From: Dimorphilus gyrociliatus
Taxonomy: Eukaryota; Annelida; Polychaeta; Dinophilidae
Direction: 5' to 3'
DNA length: 26,728 bases
NCBI GenBank assembly: GCA_904063045.1
Contig: CAJFCJ010000103.1
Location: forward strand, 1-26,728
The translations under genes were made by a program, and so were the position numbers. This document shows, piece after piece, positions 1 through 10,193 of this stretch; positions within the stretch are counted from its first letter, which is position 1, and each line of letters starts with the position of its first letter. The notes beneath the pieces were generated by a model, which was not told where the DNA came from, searched no databases, and saw only the letters and a program-made list of their open reading frames with translations.

Positions 1-198
1 CGTAGATTGTACTCTTATTCACTATGTTTTATAAAAATATATGTTGTTTAGTATGTAGTTTGTTTTCAGTTTTTGGAAATATGTACTACAACAAAATGCC
101 AGTAAACTATCTTATTCAAATACTTTACCTTCATCTTTCAAGTATAAACTGCACGACTTGTCTTTAGAACAGCATCTGTTACACCAATAACTGAATTG

Positions 199-405
199 GG
201 GGCCGACAGAAAACGTCCCCAAATGAGATTTTTGAAAACAACATTTCGGATTGAAAAATGTTTAGGAGGGGTAAAGTAGCTTTTGATTTATAGTTAGGGG
301 GGTTCCATCTAAGGGTTAGGAGCAATCAAAAAGGTTAAGGAGAGACAAGGGCTAGGTTAGGGTTAGGGTTAAATCATGAATTTGGGGACGTTTTCTGTCG
401 TATCC
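199..405. mobile_element. 207-bp MITE with inverted ends and 9-bp target duplication
   Basis: The first 26 bases (199-224) and the reverse complement of the last 26 (380-405) match at 23 positions, including a perfect 20-base core (GACAGAAAACGTCCCCAAAT). The element is flanked on both sides by the direct repeat ACTGAATTG (190-198 and 406-414), a target-site duplication. It has no coding capacity, so it is a non-autonomous DNA transposon. A 9-bp duplication is typical of MULE elements and 8 bp of hAT elements, so the superfamily is open. The interior carries several TTAGGG-like words near 290-372. Confidence 0.85.
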
Positions 406-430
406 ACTGAATTGCTAACATCTAATTTAG

Positions 431-604
431 AATACTGCGGTATTAGAGGCATTGGCAGAAAAAAATAATGAGATTAACACAGAAAATTCTGAATTTTCGA
501 TAAAATCTTTGTGTTCAAAACTTGAAAGAAATGAGAAAACATTTACAGTTATAAAGAATTATGACAAATGTAATTGGAAATTTTTAGGGTTAGGTTTAGG
601 GTAA
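431..604 (+). CDS. Possible terminal exon of a gene entering from the left (unrecognised)
   Basis: A splice-acceptor-like sequence ends at 430 and is followed by 57 open codons ending in TAA at 602-604. The peptide starts NTAVLEALAEKNNE and is hydrophilic and charged, unlike the translations of the surrounding noncoding DNA. The last codons run through a TTAGGG-like stretch (LGLGLG), so the true exon may end earlier at a donor not identified. No family is recognised. The MITE at 199-405 would lie in the preceding intron. It may be chance open frame. Confidence 0.25.
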   Translation, partial: NTAVLEALAEKNNEINTENSEFSIKSLCSKLERNEKTFTVIKNYDKCNWKFLGLGLG

Positions 605-732
605 ATAGTTTTCATAATCAAACCATTGTCATCTTTCAGTCAGTGCTGCACAAAAATATCGTCCTATTTACAATTTTCCTGCTTTTTTTCCAATGATTCT
701 TGTGATGAATAAAGCAAAGGCCGGAAATACCC

Positions 733-1472
733 GGACACCATAAATTTTGACACACCAAAGATTAAGAATCTTTTTCTTTATCAAAATCTCCCCGTTTTAT
801 CTGAGATTTCTTTTTCTTTATCAAAATAGATTTTTTTTCTATTTTTTAGCAATGAAATATTAGGTGAAACTTGGATCAACATATAAATCTCTATCAAATC
901 ATATTTTGAATTGTCTTAAGGCCTACGTCTACCTCCAATTCATTTAAAATCTTCCCTGCTATCACCCTTTCCTTGTCCCTAACCCTATCTTAAAATAATG
1001 CTTACTGTAGATGATGCCATACCCAAAGCCCTTGCTGTTTCCCATACTTTTCCTAATTCTTTGTATTTCTGGATTATCAAATTCCTAACCTCTTTACCCC
1101 AGCCATAAAGAAATAAATTGTATAAAAATTATGTAATGTAGGTAAAATAGATAATAAGTAATCAACTTGACTTATAAAATTAACTTTGTTGAAAAAAATA
1201 TCAGTTTAAGATATGTATTTAAATGCAAAACTGGGTGTAATCAAGATGTACAGCTAATTAGACTTACTGCCAAATAAAGAAAAAAACAATGAAAATTAAT
1301 AAAACAATTTTCCTGATAATATTCACAAACATGATAATTTTCCATAATTTTTTTCAGTATTATATAAATATAACTCTTGTTTCATGTAAATTTAGACAAA
1401 AAAGCCAATTTTAAACAAAGATAATATTTTTGGGGTGCTTAAAAAATTGGCCTATCCAAATTTACTGTGTCC
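733..1472 (-). mobile_element. Decayed Tc1-like transposon, copy 1 (C-terminal half lost)
   Basis: On the minus strand, about 1108 down to 920 encodes a broken Tc1-type transposase N-terminus: a helix-turn-helix segment readable as KYKELGKVWETARALGMAS, followed by stops and, after damage, a piece resembling ELEVDVGL. The catalytic DDE region is missing. Inverted ends are recognisable: GGACACCATAAATTTTGA at 733-750 and the reverse complement of 1453-1472. The 340-bp leader upstream of the start matches that of the copy ending at 12252, so they belong to one family. The ends are degenerate and no TA duplication was securely seen. Confidence 0.65.
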
Positions 1473-2276
1473 AGATGTTTTAGGCTTTTACTTTATATTG
1501 GACGAACTTGATAGGTTCTATTGATGTGAATACTTTGGTGAATTGGTAAATGATTGGAAAGGACGAATACTGCTGTGACGAACCAGAAATTCCTACAATT
1601 ACTATACAAGAAATTACATCAAATAACAATTATTTTAAAAATAAGGAAGTTGGTGATAGCCTTCTTTTTGGACAGAATGTACTTGGAAAGTAAAAGTATA
1701 CTTCCTGAACATATTTGGACAAATTTCATCTTTAAAGAAATGTCATTATGATAATAAACCATCTGCAATGTGGACTAATTTAAAACACATCTTCAGCTTA
1801 ACTGATAAACTGCAAAATAGTTATTGATTTTTCCAGTTCAATAGGTTTAACATGTCATGGATGAAAACTGACCTTGAAGTCTACTTTTAGGACAAAAGAT
1901 TAACGAGGCATTACAACACCTTAACCCTAACAACCCAGTGTTTTCATAGTGCTCTTTCCATTCCTCAGTCAAGCTGCGGTGTGGCCTGAAACAAATTAAA
2001 GCTTGACTTTTGCTTTGATGTACTCTGTGTTATTTTTTAGCTACTTGAAAAAGAGGAATTGATTTTATTAAAGTATCATTTTTAAAAATGTAAAAATAAA
2101 TAATTACTGTTAAATTGAAATGGCAAAGATTAATTTACTAATTGAACGATTGATTCTGTAAGTGAGCCAATGTCATTAAAGTTAATGAAACATTTAATAG
2201 ACCAATTAGGTCAGCATAATATCTTTAAATTATAATGTATATTTATTAATGGATAAACCATTTTAAAACTTGGATA
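1473..2276. other. Intergenic stretch with one dispersed-repeat copy
   Basis: No supported gene. Positions 1540-1609 closely match 22083-22154 and probably derive from a transposon. The 65-codon open frame beginning at 1554 overlaps this repeat and shows no domain. The last 600 bases, which lead into the receptor gene, are A+T-rich with no recognisable promoter motif. Confidence 0.5.
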
Positions 2277-5200
2277 ATGATATTCTTCAACAATTTCTTT
2301 ATAGGTTTATTATTTTTTAAATTAAACCTATACAGAACAACAGGCTGGACTGCATTTATAAATAATTCAGTTGTATTAATGTTTAACAGTGAATCAAATA
2401 GAACAGATACACATTTTATTGGCCTTTTGTCAGTTTATAAAGATTATGAAAACATTGCTGTTCAATTCAGCTTATTGAAAATAGAAACTTGCAATGAATT
2501 GTGTAAAAATTTTGGATTCGATTCTATACATTCAGTTTCCTTTCCCCAAAAGTTAAAAAGCTCAAACTTATCTTCTTCATACTACAAAATTGAAGAAGAA
2601 AAGAATAATTCTTTAAAATTGTTACTTAATTAATTATGGCAATTTAAAAAAAATACTAAAACAAGATCTAATTTCAGTAAACAAATATTCAATTCAACTG
2701 AATTTGGCTTTTATTTGAAATGTTTCAATAAAAATCAGACATGTTAAAATTATTTTAATATTTCATTTTTTTTTAAAAAATTCAAAAGAAACAAATATTT
2801 TTTTCACAGATTTGTTTGCTTTTCTAATAGAAGAAAATCTGTTTTATCTTCTTGTCAGATTTAATAATAATAATTATAGAATTTTAATTAGGAGCAGTTT
2901 GAGGAAACAAACTTGTGCATTAACAGAATTTCTATTATTTGATAATGAAAAAATTCAATATTCAACAACTAAAATGGTGGAAAAACATTCAATTTTTTTT
3001 AAATTTGTTAATTATTCAACAGGCAATTTGAATGAAAAAGAAAATTCTTATTGTTTTTTCAATGAATTGAAAGGTTTACATTAAGAACCTCAATCTAATT
3101 TATTTTTATTCTTTCTTTTTATTTTTAGACTTAACATTTAAAAAATCTTCAAATGTTGATTATATTAATTTACTTGGTTATGCTTTTCAACATTCATTTA
3201 AAATTATACCAGATTTTTTTCTATTTTCAAAATCTTATGCATACCTTCCAATAATTCTTAACAATTCAAATGATTTTCAAATCAGTTTTATACCTTCAAT
3301 AAAAATTTGTCCTCTATTCAATTTAAAACCAGAGAATGTTCAAAATAGAAATTATATCTATAAAGGAAATTTTCAAGATATTCAAAAATTTCATAAAGTA
3401 ATATCGCTAAATTTGGAAGAAAGAAAATTTTAATTTCTGAATTACATTTTTGTTTTCTTTAATTAGATTTTTCATTTAAATAACTGTAGTAATGAAGGAA
3501 ATAGAAGAAATTTGTTTTATTGTTATCTATCTGTAAAAAATTTGAAAAATTTGAATGAAAATTTTACAATTCCAAAAATAAATTGCAAAAATTTTGAAGG
3601 TTACTTTTTTCATAAATGAAAGAGAAAATCATTAATTTTATTTTCTTTTTCTTTAAGAAAAAAAATTAAGAAAGAAATTCGAAATGATATTTTTAACAAT
3701 TAATAAAACTGATTATAGAATTGAAGGTCTTCTATTGGGATATTATTCAACAGTAAACATTTTTTATCCTATTCAATATAACTATATTGACATTTATTAT
3801 CAAAATTCTCTATGCAATACATTTGGTTTTGATAATCTTCATTCTGTTAGTTTGCCATCATTTGCCAAATTTAATAAACAATTGTACATCAACATGGAAT
3901 TTATCAGAAATGAATTAAATCTGTATTGATTTAGTATTCTTTACATATGAAAACTATACATATTTCAATATTATATTTTCAGGAAGATAATACGATTTAC
4001 AAATGGAAAAATATTTAAACTAGTTTGTTTTTTAAAAGATATACCATGTAAAAAAATTGGTTTTTAAATATTTTTTAAATATTTGAAAATAAAATAAACT
4101 ATCCATTCCAGATCTTTTTGCAGTAAATATTAATGTTGATAAATATAGAGTTTATTTAAGAAATAATACAAGAAATTTTAGAGTAAACTTTTCTAAGGAT
4201 TCAAAAACAGCTATTTGCTCTTCAATTGCTTTTTTGTTATTAAAAGCTGAAAATCTTTCATTATCAAACTTAACATTAAATATTAAAAAACAAAAATTTA
4301 AAAGAGAATATTCAATTAAATATTTTCAATTATCAGAATTCTATTTTAATATTTCAATATGTCTATATTTTGAATTGAAAGGTAGAAAAGAAATATTTGA
4401 AAATTTGAACATTTTACAAAGAAATAAGAGATTTTTCTTATAGACATTAAAACAATTATTGTAGACAAGTCTTTGTCAGAAAATTTTTACCTTTTAAAAT
4501 CCCGTTCATTTGGATATATACCATTAATTTTTGACAATAATTCATTTTTAAATTTAATGAATCCAGGTTTAATTATTTGTCATCATCTGCTACACAAATC
4601 GTCATCTGGTCCTTACTTTCTATTAAAGAAAACATTAAAAAGGGAAGATTTAAAATCTTTTAGTAAAGTAATAAAAATATATTCTTTGTAAATTGCAACA
4701 AAAGAACTTTTAACACTTGCATTTGTTAAAAAGAAACAGATTTTCTATCTAGAAGGTTGTGATAAAAAGATGCTAAAAGAGACAAATTTGAATTGTTATA
4801 TCAAATCTATAAATACTTTCACGGATATTAAAAACCTAATTTATCCGAAATTTAATTGTAGCTTCAGTAAATATTAATGAATTCACTAAAAAGAAACCAT
4901 TTACTTTTTATCTAATTGGGAAGCAAAAATTTTTTTTAGATAATGATTTATCAAGAATAAGACTAATCAATTCAAAATTAACATTCACACCATTAGATGT
5001 TCAATATTTGCCTTTTTTCCAAGGATCTTTCCAGATATTCTTTAAAAATCAATGGACAAATGTAGAAATTAATGATACTGAACCAAAGGTGATTTGTTCA
5101 ATGTTTGGATTTGACAATGGAAATTTAATGGAAACTAAACAGCATGAATTGAGTAGTAAAAAATCTATTAATCAATCCATTACATTGAAATGTTATAAAG

Positions 5201-5671
5201 GGTATAACTATTCTCAATGTTCATATTTTAAATCTTCTAAAGGGAATAGCATGAATATCTTATTAAAATGCATTCGAAACAATTCAAGTAAAGATGATTT
5301 TGTTGTTAGTTTAAGAAATACAAAAAATGAGTTATATTCAAATGATAAACTTCATTCCAATAAATATTTTATTGGTAAACCTGAAGCAGTAATAAATAAT
5401 TCCACTTTTAGATTAATAGCTTTTTATGATAATGAAATTCAAACATTTTGTAAACATTTAAATTATGATTATGGTGTATTTGTATTGGATAAAACTGAAG
5501 AGAAATTGATATTAAATCATGTTATATATAAAACATCTAACAAGATATTAAATGACGGAGAAAACTTATTGAAATTTTCAGCAAGAGGAACATTTGTTTT
5601 GTTCTATGTTTTTAATTGTGAAAAGAATTCTTTAGATTTAAGATTTTGTATTTTTAAATACAAAGAGCAGC
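2277..5671 (+). other. Array of eight divergent SRCR-like modules in receptor gene 1
   Basis: Each module has the SRCR landmark of a Cys followed by a hydrophobic x-GF/Y motif, for example [24 protein letters not shown] and FCKHLNY, and most have a later Leu-x-Cys end such as FYLKCFNK. The clearest is in exon 4940-5671: [11 protein letters not shown], then [11 protein letters not shown], then [12 protein letters not shown], in the SRCR order. Modules 1-6 form two A-B-C triplets: A = 2277-2742 and 3658-4047 (internal phase-2 intron), B = 2810-3073 and 4112-4381 (no intron), C = 3129-3599 and 4444-4866 (internal phase-0 intron). Modules 7 and 8 share one intronless exon. Several modules, especially B, lack most canonical cysteines, so the SRCR call rests on pattern and on better-preserved relatives in the second gene. 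Confidence 0.65.
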
Positions 5672-8600
5672 GTTTTGACATATTTGTAAAAAGATGGCTA
5701 AAATTAAGTGATTATTTTATAAAATGTTTAAACAGTTTAAAAAGTCAATATTTTTCATATTTCCTTATTGAAATACATAAGAAATATATATTTTATTTAA
5801 TTTTCAGATATTCAATGCTCTTCACCAAAAATGATTAATGTTTTGGGTATCTGCTATAAGATATTTAAAAAACAGCAAATAATTTCAACAGAAAATTTAA
5901 ATAAAATGTGCCAGAAGAGAGGAATGAATTTAGCTGATTATCCTTCCAAGAATAAATATTATCTTTTACAATTTCTAATTAGTGTTGGTAGATTTTTTTA
6001 TGGAAATGATTTAAAATTTGGTTTTTTTCATGGTTTTTTTTTCTATAAGTTTTTTGTATTAAAAAATATATAAAAAAATCTATTTTGTTTAGTTGCTCAA
6101 AGAACAACAACAAAGAGAGATAAACAACAATTGGTTACTGCTGGAAACTATCCAATTGCCTATCTTATAGTATATTCAAAATTTTTGTTATAGACATTTT
6201 TTCAAAATATCTTTGTAATATATTTTTGAAATTCTATTTTAAAGAAAAATTCTGGGATAGCAAAGAATTTTGAATATGAACAGAATATCTTTGGCTATGA
6301 ATTGAAATTCCATCTTCAACTTTTTACTTCAAACTTACACTTACAATCAGTTGGATGCTTTAAACCTCGGGTTGACTTATATGTTTGTCAACAAGTTCTG
6401 GGTTTGTATTCTTATTTGATATTGAAATAATTCTCTATTTTTAACTTTTTCTTCTTTTATATCAGAAATAAATAGAACTGAAAATTTATTTTATTCAAAT
6501 GCCAATAAACAATTTGAATGCTTATACAGTTTTCTCTGTTCGAAAGATGACGTTTGTATAAGTATTTTGTATATTTGTGATGGTACAAAAGACTGTCCAA
6601 CTGGAGAGGACGAATCGAATTGTTCAACAGAATTGGATCTAGATGAATTTCATTGTTTGGATAAAAGCCACCAAACAACAAGTTATCAATTAGTTTGCAA
6701 TTTTATAGAAGACTGCAAGAATGGATTAGATGAGAAATTTTGTGGTTTGAACAGAAAGAATTTAATTAAATATTTTTCAATTGCATTGTCTATTTTTTGA
6801 ACAGTTCGAGAAGGTTGTAAAGAGGGGTATAGGTAATTTTTTGCCTAATTCTCTCAGAGAGAAATTTTTAACTTAGTCCCGTTTTATGATCAACTAACTG
6901 ATTTTCAGTGCGTGTAAAAATGGTCAATGTATACCATTCAAATTTGTTTGTAATAATGAAAAGAATTGTTTGGATGGATCGGATGAAAATTGCAATTCAA
7001 AAAATGCATTAGTCTCTATTTACAAAACAAGTTTAAAATTTTTTTTCAAATATTCGAAATATTTCTAATATTTGCAATTTCTCTTCATAATCCTATGTTA
7101 AGAATGTAATCCTATTGCGCAGTATAATTGCGATAATGTGTGTCTGCCCAGTTGGATTATTTGTGATGGAATATATAATTGTTACAATTTAGCTGATGAA
7201 GAACCAGAACAATGTTCAAAACAAAGAAAAATGAATAATTCAAAACAGATATTTTTTGATAATGAATTCACTTCAATTGGAAATGTTTTAACTGAAATTC
7301 CAAATATTTACAGGATAAATAAAACTTGTCAAGCTGGTTTTTATAAATGTCGTATTCAAGAATTTTGCGTTTCACTTGAATTTTTATGCGATGGAATAAA
7401 TCATTGTTACTTTAAAGACGATGAAACTAATTGCGAAAATTTAAATTTTAAAGGATTTTTTAAATGTAAAAACGAGAATTATTATTTAAATTTAAACAAA
7501 ATTTGTGATAATAAAATTGATTGTAAATTTGGAAGTGATGAAATTTTTTGCTATAAAAATTCAAATATTTTTGAAAATTGTATTCAATCTTTACAATTTA
7601 AAATTGAATGCAAATTAAATGGAAATATTGATGAAGAAATATTTCTTTTCCAAAATTTAAGAAAAGTTAATCTAATTGGAAATTTTAGAATAAAAAATTC
7701 AAATAATTTAAAACATATAGTTTGTCTAAAAATTGAAAATAATTACATTTTGACAAACTACAAACTCTTTTTACCAAATCTAATTTCTCTTTCAATAAGA
7801 ATGAGTAATATATCAAAATTAAACTTTTTATCATTTGAAAATAAATATATTCTTCAATATTTGGATGTGTCTCTAAATCCTATCAATTCAATGAATGAAT
7901 TGAATAAACTTTTTACTCCCTATCTAATCTATCTAGATATTTCTGATACTGATATTTCAGTTTTAAATTTTAATAATTTCAAAAAAATACGTCTTATTCA
8001 AATAATTAAAGCCATAAATTGCAACCTAAAAAGAATTAGTTTAAATAAAGCAAAGTTTTTAAATAATCTACGAGAAATTCATTTCAATAATACAAAACTT
8101 CCAATAAATTTTCATGTAGCTTTCGGAAAAATGAAAAAATTGCAAAGTTTCTTTAGCAGTAATTTTCGTTTTTGCTGTCTAATCTGGAAAATTATTAGCG
8201 ATAATGTTAAATGTCAACCTGCAAAATCTGTGTTTAATACATGTTCAACACTTTTGAGTTCAAATCTGATAAAATCAATGTTTTGGGGTTTTGGAATAAT
8301 TGGGACATTTACAAATATTTTTTCTTTATACATAATCTCATTTTCAAAGTTTAAAGATAAATTTTACAGATGCAGTCTGGTGATTGGTGATTGTTTAACA
8401 TCAATCTATTTAGTTGTTATATCATTGGTTGATGTCTACTTTAACAATCGATATTTGGAAAATGAGATCTATTGGAAAGATAGCATTCTGTGTAAATTTT
8501 GTGGAGTTCTAATGACTAGTGGACTACTTATTGGAAATTTTAGCCTTTTCTTTATGACAATTGAAAGAAACATTGTCCTGAGAAATCCATTTCATTCATC

Positions 8601-9799
8601 AATTTTTACTAGATATTCCCTTTTTCTTTCAATTTTTATCATCATTTTTGGTTGTTTATTAGGTTTATTGCCCCTCTTTTTATACAAAGTCTGTGTTTCT
8701 TTTCTCTTTCTCTCTTTATTTTATATATACCTATAAATAGAATTATTATTCACAATATTCAATTTGCTTTAACATTCAAATTGGTAGTGGTGGAAAAATT
8801 GATGGATGGAATATATCAAAAATTATTTTTGGCCCATTTACATTATTTACAAACCTTGTAATTTTGATTGTAAATATTGATTTAATAAGAATTGCTCTTG
8901 GATCTTTAAAGAAGAAAACTTGTAGAAGAAGAAAAATTAAAAAATCATTTCTTTTGACTATTTCTACAAATGTAATTTGTTGGTTTCCACTTTCATTTTT
9001 AAGTAAAAATATGTTGTTTTTTTTTCAAATTTTTCTAAAACAAAGTAATTATTTAGTAATATTTTCAACATTTAAAGAAGTAACAATGAAAGATAATGTC
9101 AAAGTTCTACTTGTTATATTTTTTATTCCAATTAATTCTGTATTAAATCCATTAATCTTTACCTTATCTTCTAGCTATAGTTATTACATAACCAAAATAG
9201 ATGAGCTATTACAGAGAGGGTGAGATTGCTTTTCTTTCTTCACCAAACTGTTCAAATTGGTAACTGTTGTCATAGGAAAAAGAATAAACTGGAAATTGAA
9301 TATTCCACAAGAAAAAAATGTAAGTAGGCTAAGAAATTTACAAACTTCTATTTATTTATCATTTTGAATTAGTTATTTCCTGTTTAAACGATTATGATGA
9401 TCATCATATATGCTATTTACAAAACTATAAATCATCATCGTCTTCTTTAATTGAAAATTATTTATTTAAAAGACTAAACTATTTTCAATGTATCAAACAA
9501 GTTTCAGTTGCCTGTTGCTTTTTACATTCACATTTCATAACATTTAGAGGATTGTTATCATTGGATAATATCATCTATAATGTAAAAAAGATTGATAACA
9601 GCCTACTCTCTCTCTCTCTCTTTCCTAAACATCTTATTTTACTCTAACTAATTTTTATTTTTAGGAAAATGAACGAAAATTTTATGTTTGTTGGAAAAGT
9701 TTTAGAATATTTTACGATTCAACTGAAATTAATGATATTTATACTTTTGGTAAATTCATTCAGTGTATTTTGAATTTAAGAAAAAGAATTTCAAATTGA
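2277..9799 (+). CDS. SRCR / C-type-lectin-like / LDLa / LRR seven-transmembrane receptor, gene 1
   Basis: Spliced model (21 exons): 2277-2620, 2678-2742, 2810-3073, 3129-3397, 3467-3599, 3658-3922, 3983-4047, 4112-4381, 4444-4667, 4740-4866, 4940-5671, 5808-6032, 6093-6169, 6245-6401, 6466-6744, 6805-6832, 6909-7030, 7103-8688, 8741-9219, 9283-9319, 9665-9799. All junctions are GT-AG and keep one frame, giving 5883 nt and 1960 residues. Approximate order: hydrophobic N-terminus acting as signal peptide (1-20); eight SRCR-like modules (to 919); C-type-lectin-like domain (920-1072); six LDLa repeats (1087-1365); about seven LRRs (1397-1571); seven helices (1606-1888); cytoplasmic tail. The C-terminal two-thirds resembles GRL101 and relaxin-type receptors (type C LGR), plasma-membrane G-protein-coupled receptors; the ligand is unknown. 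SRCR and lectin-like domains in front of this core are not usual for the family. Least certain are the start exon, the donors at 5671 and 6032, and the last two exons. The alternative is a stop at 9221-9223. AATAAA lies 13 bases after the modelled stop. Confidence 0.85.
5808..6401 (+). other. C-type-lectin-like domain in receptor gene 1
   Basis: Three exons (5808-6032, 6093-6169, 6245-6401). The first has the usual opening of a C-type lectin fold: a Cys-containing start (QCSSPK), GICYKIF, then [13 protein letters not shown], equivalent to the Cys-x-x-x-G-x-x-Leu helix. The last ends [15 protein letters not shown], like the closing Cys-...-Phe/Val-x-Cys strand. The second gene has the same domain in the same place (CPLKDS, YICYTIF, KKCLEKNLTLID, closing ISCIM). 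No WIGL, EPN/QPD or WND motif is visible, so calcium-dependent sugar binding is not indicated. The fold is inferred from the cysteine pattern only. Confidence 0.6.
6466..7552 (+). other. Six LDL-receptor class A repeats in receptor gene 1
   Basis: Repeats 1 and 2 are in exon 6466-6744 ([34 protein letters not shown]). Repeat 3 is split over 6805-6832 and 6909-7030 ([16 protein letters not shown]). Repeats 4-6 are in exon 7103-8688 ([53 protein letters not shown]). Most keep the Cys-Asp...Asp-x-x-Asp-Glu calcium cage, so calcium-dependent folding is expected. In relaxin receptors the LDLa module is needed for activation; a cluster of several resembles the GRL101 ectodomain. Confidence 0.9.
7640..9219 (+). 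other. Leucine-rich repeats, hinge and seven-helix GPCR domain of receptor gene 1
   Basis: About seven LRRs occupy 7640-8170 ([46 protein letters not shown]). The hinge (8166-8270) has the paired cysteines of the LGR family (FRFCCLIW). Helix 1 is near residues 1606-1630. Helix 2 carries [16 protein letters not shown], close to the LGR helix-2 pattern. The helix-3 Cys (ILCKFCG), the extracellular Trp (YWKDS) and the second-loop Cys (YSICFN) are present. Helix 3 ends in Glu-Arg-Asn ([11 protein letters not shown]) instead of Asp/Glu-Arg-Tyr. Helix 6 keeps CWFP. Helix 7 ends NPLIF instead of NPxxY. A 52-bp phase-0 intron (8689-8740) separates helix 4 from the second extracellular loop. Confidence 0.9.
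9606..9620. repeat. Short CT microsatellite in the last intron of receptor gene 1
   Basis: A run of CT dinucleotides about 45 bases before the modelled acceptor of the last exon (exon starts 9665). It may simply contribute to the pyrimidine-rich stretch. Confidence 0.8.
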
Positions 9800-9811
9800 C
9801 TTTATTTTTAA

Positions 9812-9817
9812 AATAAA
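9812..9817 (+). promoter_or_regulatory. Polyadenylation signal AATAAA after receptor gene 1
   Basis: The canonical hexamer lies 13 bases beyond the modelled TGA at 9797-9799. Its placement favours the model in which the tail exons 9283-9319 and 9665-9799 are used. In DNA this A+T-rich the hexamer also occurs by chance. Confidence 0.45.
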
Positions 9818-10193
9818 AAAAATATTCAGAAAACAAAATATTTCTATTTCATATTGTTGCTATAAATGGCTTATTATAAGATATACAGAGATTTTGAACT
9901 ATATATCGTTTGAATGTCATTGATGCAAGTTGTAATCTAATGTGTAGTAAAAGAACTAGACGATTGTGTAGGATACTTTTACTCTAAACCAAACCTAGCT
10001 CTTGTTTTTCCTAACGTTTTTAAGTCCCACTAATCTTTAGATTGGACACTCATTAGTGCATATCATTAGCAAATTGAAAACATTGGATTGTGGAAGCATG
10101 TCAGAAAATCGAAAAATGTTGAGCAATATATTATGTATAAATCTACTTGTTAATTTTAATTGTATTGTTTATTGTTATTGTATTTATTTAAAT
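9818..10193. other. Intergenic stretch, nothing recognised
   Basis: No open frame or repeat with support. It should contain the left end of the Tc1-like copy that follows. A weak GGACACT near 10044-10050 is the only candidate for that end. Confidence 0.4.

Noticed and set aside
290-372. TTAGGG-like words as a chromosome end
   Set aside because: Only a few imperfect units, inside a MITE and flanked by unique sequence and genes, so not a telomere.
1554-1751. 65-codon open frame on the plus strand
   Set aside because: It overlaps a dispersed repeat, has no domain or splice support, and the second copy of the repeat does not keep the frame.
6457-6681. 74-codon minus-strand open frame
   Set aside because: It is antisense to LDLa repeats 1 and 2 of receptor gene 1, which are clearly coding on the plus strand.
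8652-8861. 69-codon open frame crossing 8689-8740
   Set aside because: It is out of frame with the helix 4 and helix 5 coding sequence. A phase-0 intron gives the correct LGR-like second extracellular loop.
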